The notes under the pieces: generated by a model
The model's database searches: none
What the model was told of the DNA's origin: nothing
Seen by the model: only the letters and a program-made list of their open reading frames with translations
NCBI GenBank assembly: GCA_013398175.1
Contig: VZRZ01005138.1
Span: 645,817 to 709,816 of the forward strand
DNA length: 64,000 nt
Direction of reading: 5' to 3'
Source of the DNA: Climacteris rufus
Taxonomy: Eukaryota > Chordata > Aves > Passeriformes > Climacteridae
Shown: piece by piece, positions 23,882 through 37,840 of the stretch
How positions within the stretch are numbered: position 1 is the stretch's first letter
How the letters are laid out: each line of letters opens with the position of its first letter
Position numbers and translations under genes: made by a program

Positions 23882-26800
23882 GCCTAAAACTAATTTTTTT
23901 CCCCTCCTACTCTTCTTCAGAATTGGTGATAGAAATATGGGAAAAAGGGTTTCTATATCAATGTTAGCTTTTATATTGCAATCTCTATATCAACATATGA
24001 TAAAACAGTCCGTATTTCCAGACATGGCCCCAAATGCCATTTGTTCTGTCTTTTTTATGCAATGCTGGAAACAAGGGGGCAGTTCTTTACCATGCTGGAC
24101 AAATTTGCTTTCCCAAAGAACAGTAAGCACTTCTGAAAATGAAGGGTGATGCCTCAGTGATGGCAATCAGAGGTCTTGAAGAATCTGAAGGCAGCCAAAA
24201 CTTTATGATGTAATAGTGTTCTTGCATGGCTGTGAGTTCACATTTAATTCATTATTTAATACAAGAGTTACTTTAATATTTTGTATGAAATCTTGTTGGT
24301 ATAGCAAGGTTTTTTCTCTGCCATACAACAGACTATTTAGATTTGACTGCAATACAGTTAGAATTTAGCAGGTTTATACTATTCAGAAGACTCAGCTTTT
24401 AGTATCCACAGATACTTGAAGGAAATGAGTACTTTTGTCTTAATGGGAAGTCAGTTCCAATGAGAAGTCCATTCAGAGAAGAAAATCAGAAGGTTGCTAA
24501 ACTTAAGGTGATGAAATTTCATTGAAGTCATACACTGCATGTACAGCATCATTCTGTCTAATCTGTCTGATGAATAAAGCCACTGTCTACAAATATGTTT
24601 TTACCAGATACAGTTTTAACATTTTTAGTACAGCACAACCTTAACAGTTGAGAATTATCCACAGTTTGCTTGGGGGTTTGTATATTTCTGGAATCAAGAT
24701 GCTTAAATTATTAGTTGTTATTTTAAATTTTTTTATCATTTAGACATGATCAAACAAATGTCACTTTTTGCAAAACACCTGGTGCTGAAAGCAAAGTATC
24801 CATATATATTTCTCTCTTCTATAACCCACACCTACTACCTGAATACATGGCCGTATTTTTGTTTAGCTACGTGGCATGTATAGCAGCCACTGTATTAAGT
24901 GTGATTTTTATACCTGACATTAGATGGAAGTTTTTACAGAGACACACTGTACCACTTTTGTGATCACCAGCTGACACCAGTGCATTTCTGGGATATAAAC
25001 ACTTCAGCTCTCTGGATTAAGATCAGTGAGCAACTAATAAAAGAGTCCTATAACAAACAGCCAAGGTGTGACAGTGAGACACACAGGAGATCAAATTGCA
25101 TCTCTGGGGAATACTGCACCTTATTCAGATACCTAGAGAGAACAGGGTTATCGTTATTGCTCCTGGTCATGTATCTTCCTGAGAAACTTGTGAACATTAT
25201 TTTAAAACATAATGTTGTTAATTTTGTATTGTAAGGAGGCTAGCTGTGCCCTTCCTTCTTTTATGCAGTCACCCTAATAACTTTGGGTTGTAAGAGTGTG
25301 CACTACATCTTAACTCTCTTCCTGACTGCATCATGCATTTGATCTCACTCCTAAATTCATGCTGAAGTTACTGTGCTTTTACAAAAGTTCTTCCTTGAAG
25401 GAGTCAGTGAGAAGCAGTGTGGTGTCATCATTACCTTGCCATTTTCTCATCTCAGCATCAAGATTTACACACTGAGATTAAAGCTGAGACAAGCTGACTA
25501 GTTGCATTCCATGCATTTAATGCAAAGGTGATTCAGAGTTGGTATTAATGACAGTCATCTGTGCTGAGGGCTCAAGTGTCAGGTCCTCCCACAGAAACAA
25601 ACAAACCAACCTCAACTAAATAAGCCATCTGAAAAGCAATGAGGAAGGAAGAGCCCAGAACACTGGCTTTGGCCACCTGTGTGAGTCTGTCTTTGGAGCT
25701 GTTATGTATATGGTTACAACCACAGGAAAAAACGCGTAAGATTGGTGGCACTATGGAAAACTTTATCATCCAGTGATTGGAAGCCATGACTGAGGCTGGC
25801 TGAAGTGGGAATCTCACTCCTATTACATGCAGTGTAGTACCACAGGTCACATCCTGGACAATGGCAAGTATTGGCTCCAGCAGCAACAGCTGTGTTAGCA
25901 CAAGGGAAAAAGCGACTGAAAAGACTATCAGAAAATAAATATTACTGGCTCAAAAATGGTAAGTTTAGGGCCCACATACAAAAATAAATAGATTCTGGAA
26001 CAGTGAAAACCAGAAAAACAGCACTCAAGTTTCCAAAATATTTTCCAGTACTATGATGCTTCTGATATTTCAAGGGCTATAAATTATCAGAAGTATTAGT
26101 TTCATTAATGCAGAAGGATGAACAGATACTAATCAACATGAATCTCTTTTTCAGCCAAAGCATTTTATGTTTCTATTTAACTGCTTGCTATATTACACTA
26201 TTTAGCACAGTACTTCCAGTATTCTTTATGTTTAGGAAGGAAATTATTGTGATAAAATTAACAAGACAGTGATAACTGTTCAGTTTGTCATTTATCTGGT
26301 GACTGTGTGGCAAGACAGCTTCAGTTTGAGGTCATGTGTACCATTTAGAAGAAGGTATTTATTTTTAGTTTACTCTGGTCATCAAATACTACAATATTCC
26401 ATGACAAAACTCCACTGTGTCACTCTCCTGTGGCAACACACTGCACTCAGCATCTGTTTCATGCTGAAACCAGGACAGAAAACGAATTACAGAAAGAATA
26501 GTCCACCATTATATAAAAAAAGGGACATTAACATTCAATACTGCACTGTGAATCGAAACAGATACCATTATGAACACATTTCTATGGGAACAGAATGGCT
26601 CCTAAATCTGTAATATATTTAAAACTGGTAGAGGCTCAATGAATTTGTATACAATCAGAAAGCAAGTGGTTCTTGATGCTGGTGAAAATAATTCTCCCTC
26701 AGTTCCGTATTATTAAAATGTCAAATGTCTGAACTTCCTATCCCTGTGATTCTATTTGAAAATAATAGTAATCTTCTAACAAAAAGGAGGATGATTCCTG

Positions 26801-29322
26801 TACATTTTTATATTTACTGCACCAAACCCACAACATACCAAAAGCAGTGCATTTGCTTTTTTTTTTTTTCAGTGCAAATGTTCATCAGTATTTGCCATTT
26901 AGCTTCTCACGGGGTCTTACTGAAGAAACTGCATTTCATCTCATGGTATATACCAATACAAACTGGGACAGTTCCTTATATGTTTTTAAAATCATAAAGC
27001 AGGATTTTAGCTGTCACATTTTACTTCATATATAACAAACACATTCCCACACATTATTTTATCCATGAGAACTTATCAGTAGGTTATTTTCTCTGTTCTA
27101 AATAGAGAGTAAGGACATGTTTTTTAGTGAATTTATTTTAGAAAGAGAATCACAAATGTGTGTTATGACTTGCTGCCAAGCAAGCTGTATATTTGTGTTT
27201 GAATTGAGATGAAACTACAGTACTTAACTAAATTTACTAGGCACAAGTACATGAAATCCAATATTGATAATAATTTATGAAAGTAAGAGTACTGATTCCT
27301 ACAATACTGCAAACTTAGTTTATGATAACATAATTAGTTACACTAATAACACTGCTTAGGCACAGTCTTGCTAATTATGATATTATAAATATTAATGATA
27401 TCAAGTCTTTGTATTTGATTGCCCCTAGTAGGATCATTTATCACAGTGTTTCCATTTACCCGCTTTATATTATTTTTCTTCCTTTTCCCTTGAATGTTCA
27501 TTCCTGGACAAACAGCCATCCTCACCTTAAGCCTAAAATGTATCAACGATGCAGCCTGCTTAAGTTTAAATGCTATTATTTAGTAGCAATAATACAATGA
27601 TATAATTCTGTGCTAATACAAATACACTATCAATTACATTCTGTATGTCTTTTAAATATCTAACAGAGCCAGTCAGACAAGATTACATAGGGCTTTGTTT
27701 CTATTCTTTTTCATGTGACCTGTTTCAAGTTAAGATTCATTTGAATTATTAAATGCCTCCTTAAAGCATATTTCCATGCAACCTTTTTAAAGTTAATTAT
27801 TGATGTAATGACAAGCAAAAAAGAGCAAGAATTACAATTTTCTTCCTCATTCAGAAGGACATGAGAAACATCTTTGACAATGGTCTGTTTAGTAAAATAC
27901 AAAGGTAATACAAAGACAGAACACTGAATGCAGCTTTAAAGAAGAATTACAACAAATCTGTAACATGAGTTGGAAATGCTGTGTAGGTTTCTACAGGTGT
28001 TAGAGAAGTTTAGATATAGCCCTTTGAGCCTGGTTTAACTGCTTAACATAAGTAGATGAAAATGAAACTGCTTATATCTTGGTTTATTTTTAAGCAGCGT
28101 ATTATCCAGAGCTTTAGGAATAGGATTGTCTTTCCTCCTTGAAGGTAATGTTATAATTTTCAGAGCTCCACAGAGAACAACAACAATATAGGAGTCTCTA
28201 ATCTCCTGCTAAATCCAATTCTAGTCATCAGCAGTGAAAAGCAGAGATTTGGAGGCGTTTGACACTCCAAATCCTATTCTTTTGTAATTCTTTACTTTTT
28301 ACAACATTTTCAACAGTCGTATATCAGATTTTTGGAAGGATAATCAATAGGCATGATGTATAACTGAAATCAGTCTTCAAAGTGATCCCCTCTAGTAACC
28401 AGAAACAAAAGCTTGGCCTCCCTGCTGTGCAGGTATTTTGCTTAGAGCAGGAGGCAGTGGGGCATCAGCAGGAAGCCAGTTACACCTCCCTGCTTCTCAG
28501 CACGGATCAGCAGGTACCCTAGTGGAGGAGTGAGCACTTCTGGGGCAGCTGCAACCCAGTGCATCTGTCAAAAATCTCCAAAAATACTTTTGTAGCAGGG
28601 AACTACTAGAGCAGAGAGGAAAGACAGTACAGAGGTTAGGATTTCATGTTGACCATAGTCTACAATGCTATTTCATCACAGACTTTCTAGGTTTAAACAA
28701 TCTTGTAGAATTTATTAAATTGTTTGGTTACACTGATCCTCACCTGGAACTTCCCTGCCTAGCAGAGAGTTTGGGCATCTGCATATATGAAAGACCATAA
28801 GATGCTCAGGTATGGTGACTGAAGGACCACTCCTACCTGGTCTAGTGTTCCAACCAATACCTGGTCTGTCACTACCTGTCTCAGCTGGTCAGAGCCAGTT
28901 CTGGACAGTTTTTGCATATCTCCCAAATATTGCACCCTGGCTGGAACACCCAGGAACTTCTGGCACGATATTAGTATCAATCCGAAGCAAGATGAGTTTC
29001 TTTAAAACAATCAGTTCCAGAACTTGTTCTAATGCATTTGTAATTTTACATCCTATACTTTTTTAAAAGACATGATATGAATCACGGGAAGAGATCATAT
29101 TTATAGTAAAAATATTAGCCCATATAAAGTCTTTTTAAGTTTGTCTTCTTAAGCTGCCTACATATTTGTTAATATTCAGAAGGAAAAAGACTTGGTGACT
29201 AATTGTGACAGAAGCAGTGATTAATCAAGGTAAGGAGAAGAAACTGCATACAATGATTATGGAAGTACATTCAAAGCCAAGACATAAAGTAATTATATAG
29301 GAATGGCAATAAAACAACATAC

Positions 29323-29502
29323 CTTTCCCATCAGATCAGCAATTCTAGGTACTGGTTTTCCTTTCTGATGGCACATGGTTGCAGGACTCTGTCCATTCCA
29401 GTCTGCAAGTTCCTCAATGCTTTTCAGGTAAAGAAGAGCTCGCAGTCCAGTGCAGTAGTCATCAATAACAGTGAAATCTTGATTTTGGATTGCACTGCAC
29501 AC
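29323..29502 (-). CDS. DPYD: DPYD exon 20 (human numbering), internal coding exon
   Basis: This exon continues directly from exon 19 in phase 0. On the minus strand an acceptor ending TTTTGTAG precedes GTGTGCAGTGCA. The 180-nt exon encodes 60 residues, VCSAIQNQDF...LLYLKSIEEL...HQKGKPVPRIADLMGK, which correspond to human 815-874. It closes with GGGAAAG before a strong donor, GTATGT. Cys816-Ser817 at the start are FMN-contacting residues in the mammalian enzyme. The rest leaves the FMN barrel and leads towards the C-terminal domain that carries two 4Fe-4S clusters, which lies in later exons outside the window. Position 828 is Asp where I recall Glu in human, a conservative change. There are no stops or frameshifts. 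The GTG at the 5' edge is an internal Val codon and not a start. Confidence 0.98.
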
Positions 29503-29941
29503 CTACAAAATGTAAGTCAGCTATTAGCACCATCCTGGCAGAAAAGCATATGGAATTAGCAAGATCTTTGGACTTACTGGTTATCAGGTGACCCTTCCTG
29601 CAAATCCACTGGGAAAGAACTACAAGAATTCAGGATATTTATTGTCTGCTTAATCCTATGATACCACCACTACAGTTCAGAAAACAAAGGGCTCAATAAC
29701 ACCAGTTATGCCCAGATTTCCCAGTGGTAGCCCTTGGTAGACCTAAGGGCTGTGCAGAGATAAGCCTGCCATCGCAGCCCCAGGTGTGCCTGCTGGGGAG
29801 CTGATGCTGAGCACGCCGAGCACACTGGCCAACAAACCACCACCTGTGCTCAGCCCCTTGCCTGCAGACACATGGGGCATTATTCCCCAGCCTGCGCTGT
29901 TCAGGAGGCACAGGTGTAACCAGTTAGGTCCCAACCTAGCA

Positions 29942-30232
29942 AATCACAGAACCACAGACTCGCTGAGGCTGGAAGGCATCTCTTGAGATTGTGTTGTTCA
30001 CCCTTCCAGCTCAGAGAAGGGTGAACTAGGGGAGGCTACCCAAGACTGTATTCAATGAGGATTTAAGTATCTCCAAAGAGAGAGACTACACATCTGTGGG
30101 GAACCTGGTCTGGTGTTCAATCTTCCCTGCAGCTTTTTTCTTACATTTAAATGGAATTTCCTGTGTTTCAGTTTGTGCCCATTGCCTCTTGCCATTCCAC
30201 TGGATACCCCTTAGATGAATCTGGGTCCATGG
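29942..30232 (-). mobile_element. CR1-type LINE, 5'-truncated 3' tail
   Basis: The antisense CR1 pattern reads AATCACAGAACCACAGACTC, GCTGAGGCTGGAAGGCATCT, then TTTAAGTATCTCCAAAGAGA, CTGGTCTGGTGTTCAATC and GTGCCCATTGCCTCTTGCC. It sits about 440 bp upstream of exon 20 in transcript order, in the same orientation as DPYD. No reverse-transcriptase coding part remains. Confidence 0.85.
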
Positions 30233-32199
30233 AAGTGTGTCAGCAAGCAGCGCTCATTAAGCTGACCTGTTAATATGGGTGAGCATTGCCAGGCACAAAC
30301 CAGAACAATCCTCTTCTGCTAAGGACACTTTTCCATTCAGTGCTACTGGGGGGCCAGGCAGCTTTATTTTAGATACTTTAGAAACACAGAGAGCACTGGA
30401 GCTTTATAAAGGAGTGATTTCTGACCTGTGGAGCTTAACATGTAAACACAGATCTACTGACAGCAGGAAATAGTCTGAATATTTACATGGACTCTTCTGG
30501 ACTATTTTGTGGATATCAGCTCAGGCTTAAACTCACAGAGATCCCCAACCAAAGTGACAACTGAATAAAAAATCCCTGACTGTTCTCTGAATACCTTCTC
30601 ATTAGCTAAACTCTAATCAGCCATCAGTGATGAGTTGCAGGGTTGATTGAGTACCATTAATTATCAGTCCCTGGAAATGCTCTGAAATTCCAGATGTATC
30701 AGTGTTTTCAGCCTCTGATTCAGCTTTTATTGTAAAAGCTGAAAGGAGTGCTCCCGATAATACCTTGACTCCACGCACACAGAGTGAACACAACCATGAA
30801 ATAGCCACCTTTAGACCATGAATTGGTGCACAAACCCATCCACACTTCTTGGATGTGGAAATGCACTTTAGATCATAATTGGCATCAACACTTAAAAAGC
30901 ACAGGAAATAAATTGTTGGTTTTTTCACATTTCAGAAATGACAATACAACTTGCAATCCTGAAGACAGGTACACATCACATTGGGAAATACCATATACTA
31001 CAGCAGTACAAGAAAAAAAATAAGGGCAAACTATAAAATAAGCACAATAACATTTTCTATGCAGTGCATTTACATTACAAAAAATCTGTTTCTCTAGAGA
31101 AACAGTGTGGGCATTAATTAGGTCTGTTACACCTACCAAAGGCTTCAAGTTTTTTTTTTTTGTGAGCAATTATAGAGAGCATCATAATAATATCCTGTAC
31201 AGGTTATTTAACTGCAAAACTCAACTGATGCTTATTTAAACCTTTTTTTTCACCAAAGTATTTATTTTTTTTTTTAGTGCATGGGTAACACTTTTATTAT
31301 CTACTCTTAAAAATACTAAAACTGAAAAAAAATACAGTTAAAAGCCATGTCATGTCACTTGAAACAAGTTCAGACACTTTTGTCAAAATCCTGAAATATT
31401 TTGACAGGATGTATATACATGAGATACACTGGAGTATACCTGTAATAACCTTATAAATAAAGAGGCTTTTACTGTTTTGCAGCTTGTGGTGCAGTGTTAT
31501 GAACTGCAATAATATAAAAATGTGTGGAAGATAATAACACACTAAGAGCTAACTATTTGATCCCTGTGAGTCTATGTGCAGTGCACTATTTGCCTTCCCT
31601 GGAAAGCCAAGTAGGTTCCAGAACTGAAGGCAAAATGCAATTTTTAAGAAAAATGTAAATCTCTGCACTGAAGAAAAATGTTACTTGAAATGGAAAGGCT
31701 TACAACAAACAACTAGTCTCAAACAATCCTCCTTATTGCTATGGTGCCCAATAGTGTGGAAAATGAGCCAAAGACATGCCTTTCACTGATTCACTGGGAG
31801 AAAAGCTAGTGCTTATGTTTTGTGGACCTTTCCTAGAACAAGAGAGATTCAAACATTAACACATAAAAAAACCAACTGAAATAGTTTTGCCAGATTTTTG
31901 GCAAATTCCAAAATTCTGAGCTTCAGAATTTTTTGTTGCACATATCAGATGGTGAGATCTATATTTTAGGCTTACAGTAACTTCCATCAAACAGTGTAGA
32001 AGCCTTTGCTGCATTTTAAAAGGTGGTGAAGTCAGGATAAAAGGTCACCATGACCCATCAGCCATGACAATTTCTACACCATAGAGAGAGGTTTTTAGCA
32101 TCATACCTGGCTGCCTCTGAATCACCAGTTTAAATGACACCGTGTCCTCTTTTCAACACAAGAGAAGTGGCAGGGCAATAGACCAGGTGAAACTCCAAC

Positions 32200-32700
32200 T
32201 CACGCACCCGGAAAAATCACAGAAGAGCTGAACCGACCCATCTCCACAGCTCATTAATGCCCCCGCTTTGCTCCCGCTGCTTGCACTGGGCACAGGCACT
32301 TCCCCTCCCTTGCAAAGCTCAGTGCTGAGCCCGAGCCCCCTCTGCTGCAGCACAGCTATGGCTGTATTTAAAATGGTTGCTGCCACCTCTCATTTAATGT
32401 CTTATTAAGCCACCTGAACAGGAGATAAAGGTGAGAAGTGCTGTGTAAGAGCTGCCGTCTGTGCCACGCACACCGATGGAGCGGCAGCAGGAGCTGCAGC
32501 CAGCCCTGCCTGCTCGGCCCCTCTGCTCAGCATCAGGCTTTCACCAGCCAAGCACAGTGAAATGTGCTTCCCTTCAGACCCTGAAGCAAAAACCTGAACA
32601 GCACTGAGACTTCCCAACTGAGAACATACACCTGTCGTGCTGTGCCAGAGCAGTGGTCTGTATCCTGTGGCCAACAGAAGCCGCTTACGGACGAGTGCAA
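32200..32700. other. GC-rich, CpG-containing stretch in intron 19
   Basis: GC content rises sharply over about 500 bp, with CpGs in CACGCACCCGG, CCCCCGCTTTGCTCCCGCTG, GCCACGCACACCGATGG and GCTTACGGACGAG. Within it TGTATTTAAAATGG (about 32362-32375) could act as a TATA-like element on either strand. No start-exon or open gene was found. It could be a minor CpG island, a conserved element or an old repeat. Confidence 0.3.
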
Positions 32701-34904
32701 GAAACAGAGCGTGCCTGGATCAGTTGCTTGTGTGGTTTATCAGCCCAGCTTCTGGCAAGAAGCAGTGCTGGGACTTTGCACAGGAGAGATGGCACCTGTT
32801 TAATATCCCTTAATCCTAAATAATCCAAGTGGATCTGTTTAATGAGTAAATTAACACTCAGTTCACTGACCCAGCCTTTCACCTGAAACATTTAGGTAGA
32901 GAGTATCTTTCTTCTGTGGAAGATGAGAGACTGGCCCTGTGAGCATCCTATGGGACAGAGTGAAGTCCAGGTCGCAATGAAGTTGTCAGCTGTACTGCTG
33001 ATAAGTGCTGTCCTACTGTCTAGCTTGTGTTGGTCTCTAGCTTTGGACTAGAACTTGGACTAGAAGCTAAAGGTGCTACATTTTTCCTGTTTAGAAAGGT
33101 AATGTGTATAATTCACATTGCACTAATATGCAGTAAGACAATTTTACACAAGCTTGGTTTTACAGCATTGCCTGACTCTGTCCCAGTAGTGGAACTGCTA
33201 CAATTTAATTTTTAATATTGGATCTCCTTCCTTTTCTCCCAGATCCAGACTCCAATGATTGCCCCTTATATCCTAAAAGAGACATGTAGGCCAACATGCA
33301 ATGTATGATCAATTACATTGTGCTCTGAGTATTCTGAAATTTAAAACTGTTCAACATAAATTGCAACTGTAAATTACAATTCTAATCTATACAGACATGT
33401 CTAAGATACTAAAAGACACAATGCCTGCATTGCTGCTGGTAAACATATACCACATGATCTAATCAGGGAATGGGGATGTGAAATGAATCACAGGTTAAGG
33501 CTCTAAGCAACAGTGTTCTGCAAAATGCAGTGATGGGAGAGGCACGCAAAGGTCCCTGCTGATGTCTTTATTAAGAAATGACCTGTCTGCTCTATTGCTA
33601 AATAAACATAAAAACTAAGTCTAACTTTGTCACAGGATCTAGAGACATTACAAGCCTTACTTGAGGAAGTGGAGTAAATTGTCAAGAGATTATTACTGTG
33701 TAAAAATTTTTTTGCAAGTTACAAGATTGTTATTAATCATTCACATGAATCCAAAACTTTTAATTCACATATTTTGAAGAAAAAGTTCATTACTGGTGAC
33801 AAGTACTATCACATCAGTCATAAAACATTGTAAATGCCTTTGCTTTTAGCAGAATCATTACACAATACCAGTTTCTGAAGTGTTTACTGAGGCAAATCCC
33901 CTGCACTGTTTACTGAGAGCTCTGTCTGTGTAAGACCTTTCAGTTTTGTTCATAGTCTATGCTTCTAAAAGGAATGGGAAAAATACCCAGACATTAAATT
34001 TTACTTCTGTTTCACTCTCTACAAAAATGGATGTAGTTCCTATTCAAACTTTGGCATATCCTGAGAAACTGTGTGGAACACCTGTGTCATCCATGCAGAA
34101 CTTGGACAAAGTGCCTGAGGCATTTCCAGCCAGATAACCCAGTAAAGCAATTCCTCTTCAGTGCTGTCCCTGCATTTTCCCGTTGGCAGATGCTGTAGAG
34201 GAAAATTTTCTTCCTGTAACACTAGAAGAGGAAACAATGAAGAGGACTTCATTGTTTCAGGACTTCAGGCTGTGCAGTCTCTCTTATCCCACGATGTTCA
34301 GTTTTTTCATAAACTCACTATTATATGGCAAAATTCCAGCTGGACAGGTGACACTGAGGAAGGTGGTGCCAAAAATGAACCCAAGTCCCTACCTACATTC
34401 TCTCTGTTCCATCAATAGCTGCAATTTCAGCAGAGGCCACAGAGGAGATGCACATCTAGACATGCTTGTGTGAGTTTTTTCCTACACTACTTTCACCTAA
34501 CGAGGTATTGTGTATAATCTCATATATTGCTAGTTCACTGCAAAAGACTGGAGCAGGTCAGAGAAGCTAGCCTGTTCAATAATGTGTTGTTTTGTAAGAA
34601 AAGTGTAAGTAGTCTTGGTGTGACAAGATGCGTGTGAACAAAATTCCAGTAATGTCTGGCATTGGTTGTTCTCCAATTTGAAATTGTTTCAAAGCACTCT
34701 TAGAACACTTTGCAAGTGAGCAATTGGTTCTGGGAGACAATAGCTTGGAGAAAATTTTAATTTTTATACCCCTCTGAAATATATGTATCTCTCTTTAGAA
34801 TATGGATGTAAAATAATTGTCACTTCTATGAAAACAGAAGTAACAGTAAGGAGGCAGATGGGTGGCAGTGATACACGGTCTAGAAGTAAGATTGATGGGT
34901 ATAT

Positions 34905-34926
34905 ATTTGTATATACAAATGCAAAT
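34905..34926. promoter_or_regulatory. 16-bp perfect palindrome overlapping a POU octamer
   Basis: ATTTGTATATACAAAT (34905-34920) is a perfect palindrome. It runs straight into ATGCAAAT (34919-34926), the canonical octamer bound by POU factors. This is sequence-level only, since such words arise by chance in AT-rich DNA. Confidence 0.3.
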
Positions 34927-37499
34927 CACATAGCTTGACTGTTCTACCATATTAGTTTCCATTTGTTGTAGCTGTACAACATCAAAGCAGTGATGTCTCC
35001 ATATATTGCATTTAGTGGTAATGTAACGGACTACCAAAAAAAAAAAAAAATCAAAGTGAGAGTTTCTAAGTAGTTTCCTGGCAATTGAGACAGCAGGCTC
35101 TTTCATCTGTGCTGTAACTGTGGCAGTGCATTGATTTAAACTCCTTCTGAGATCTCAAACACTTTTATATTCGCAGGTCTCACTGGCTGCTTTCTTTCTG
35201 CCTTTTTTTGCCCTTCAAATGATAAAATTCTAGCATTTAGCAGAATGCCATCTTGCTGCCCCAGAAGATGGAGACTCATTTCAGCTTTGGTTCTAAACTG
35301 CATAGCATCTGTAAATAAAATAGCTCTCAAAATGTCATTTGATTAAGAAATTGGCCTTTGACTCCACAATTTCTAATATTCTGGCCATGGCAAGGGGATA
35401 AACAACTATTATTCCTTTGAGATACCTGTGATAGGTTTCACAATGCATTAACAACTGTGTTTTTCCATTAATTTGGTTGACTCCCTTTGAAATATTTTTA
35501 CTGGTATGCTCAAATGGTAAGCAAAAGGTTTACTGGTTTTGTATATACTGTATTTTCAATGTTAGCATTAATCATCTTTCTACAGAAGCTGTCTTTTCCT
35601 ATTAAAAATTCTGCCTGATAAGTATTGAAGAAATAAATTCACCTTCCTGTTGGAGAAACACTTATGAATGCCTGAGTTATTATTTAATGTATAGTTGAAG
35701 CTACTGCTTTCTTGACTAGTGTCTATTAAGATTGTTGTGAAAAAAGACTAAAACTGTGAATGAATGAATGCAGGATACTTCAGGAAGGATTCTATTTGTG
35801 ACCACCTATGTACTTAGATGAACCGCCAACCTTGAAAGAATTAATTTTATGGCAGTGGGCAAGAGCATTATGATAATCTGGGTGAGGCATGCATACAATC
35901 TAAAATTTATTCTCAAAAGCAACTGGCAAAAATTGACTTGACTAAAGGAAGGTCTTTCTGGTCCATGAAATATATATGCTGCATAGCTCTTGCCTATGGA
36001 AATGAAAATGTATGTTTTACAGCCCCTGTACAATAACTTAGATGTGCCCAGATCTCCAAAGTAAAAAGCAGCAGACACTGTACTGGTAGTCTGACACAGT
36101 GCTCATAAAAATGTGGCAAAAGATGCAATATGAGAGCATGCACACAAATAAAATCTCCTCTGAGAGGGGTTTCTGTACTTACAATCTTCAGGATACCAAT
36201 GTCTACAGAAAGCCTGCCTGTATAACGATGGTGCCTCCGCCTCATGTCTCGTTGAACAATGACTTACCAGTACATTAAATGTGTAGCCTAAATTATCTTT
36301 TCTATCTAATTATTACTTCTGCTAGAGGGTTTTAGGATTAAGAACATGAGGGGATGTGGTTTATCAGACAAAGTGGTCCACTGTCTGGAAAAAAACCCTG
36401 AGATTCTTTGTTTTACAGAATAAATTTGTAAGAGAAAGCTTCCAAAATATTGATACAGTACATATGGAATTATTTCATTCACTCACATTAGCTGCTTAAA
36501 TGACTCTAGAGATATAGGTTAGCAGATGGGATGTTACTTAACAAGTCTTCATATACTGGATCAAGATGCAAAACTGAACTGGATGATAGCTGATAGCCTT
36601 TTTAAAACATTAGAATTGAACTAAATATACATGAACTAAGGAACTACTATTTCTTCCAGAGTCTAGTATAGCTTTCAGAAAGCAGCTTGAAGGACTCAAA
36701 TATTACATCTATGAATTGTCTAAATTATGGGGGAAAAAATCCACCTAATCTTTTTTACTGAGTACTAGACTCAAAGTCCTAATGAGCTGAGGGCTTACTA
36801 GTGACACTTTGAGGAGTAACATACAGAAGCAAGATTCAAAGATGCTAATAACTCCAGGCTCTGAAAAGTAGGCAGCCATTCACATAAGGCTTAAGAAATC
36901 TATTAAAAAAAAAAGAGTGGATGGTCTTATGTCATGTGGGTGTCAGTAAGTCAGTGAAGTATTTCAGATATTTTGTTATACCTCAAGAAATTTCATCAGG
37001 CAAGCTTGAGATAAATTGTCATTCTAATCAAAAGTACAGGCTAACATCAGTATATAATGGAGCTCAAAATTAAAAGGGGAAGGAGGCTTCCAGCCCATGC
37101 AAGACAGGCTCGTGGGATAAGAGCTTCATTTCCTGTAACAGCTTGGATCGTCTCTATAACAGGACAGCATAATGCTGATGTGGTGTTGGGCAGAGCTGAG
37201 CTGGCATTTAGAGAGCACATTTAGAGGCAGGAACACAGGTACAGAAATATGGATGCAGCAGCTGGGCAGCCAGAAGAGCCCCACAGCGTGTGCTGAAGCC
37301 ACAGCAGCCTCCTGAGACAGGCTTAGTGAGAAGCTTCCCCAGCACCAAGGTAATGGTTACTCTTCCCGGCACAGAGACCTCAAAGTAACCGATTTTGGGG
37401 GCTGAAAGATAGATCTTGTTTATGTATTGCACTCCAGCAACCCTGGGCAGTTGTGAGTGACCAATGATGAAGGAGGAGAAAACTGTCGAGAATCCATTA

Positions 37500-37840
37500 G
37501 CCGCTTATCAGATGAGGGCACGGCAGGAGATAAGAGCACTCTAAGGGATCCTTTAGGAATGTTATCCAGTGCATTAATTCCTAGCCTACTCAAATATATT
37601 TTTCCTCCCCTTAAGTTCTCCACTGCCAATTAATGTATCTTTGATCTAAATAGCTAAACTGAGTGTTTGGGAGTGGGAAACTGGTACTTATCAAGGGATC
37701 CTGAATGATGCAATATCCCGTGTCTTTGAGAGGGGAGATGCAGAATAAATCAAGGATTTTCAGAAGGCTCCCTGAGGTAACCGTGGGTTTTTTCCCTGTC
37801 AACCACCCCTAGAGGAATGGTTATATTTCCTTATCTCACT
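37500..37840. promoter_or_regulatory. GATA-motif cluster, candidate intronic enhancer
   Basis: Four WGATAR sites fall in 340 bp: CTTATCAG (37504-37511), AGATAAG (37528-37534), CTTATCA (37687-37693) and CTTATCT (37830-37836). A further GATAAG lies near 37116. The first two are about 20 bp apart in opposite orientation. The stretch has few homopolymers and higher complexity than its surroundings. Regulatory function is inference from motif clustering only. Confidence 0.3.

Larger units (their letters stand above)
1..29322 (-). other. DPYD: DPYD intron 20, partial (5' part in transcript orientation)
   Basis: Everything below exon 20 is assigned to intron 20. I looked by eye on the minus strand for the next exon, which should encode a 48-residue stretch including FGPYLEQRKK and CFIPKRPIPTIK, and did not find it. 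The human intron is very long (tens of kb), so an exon beyond the window is expected. Named contents are the LTR fragment (419-585), the split telomeric repeat (733-1040), a CR1 (1432-1690), a solo LTR (22797-23881) and a conserved-looking stretch (about 21.37-22.11 kb). The remaining segments, including 1.7-21.3 kb and 23.9-29.3 kb, are AT-rich with homopolymer runs and small chance open frames only. Confidence 0.85.

Noticed and set aside
25572..25901. 109-codon minus-strand open frame
   Set aside because: No recognisable family or exon boundaries; treated as chance.
1..29322. Search for DPYD exon 21 (FGPYLEQRKK, CFIPKRPIPTIK)
   Set aside because: No matching minus-strand stretch was found by eye; the exon is probably outside the window.
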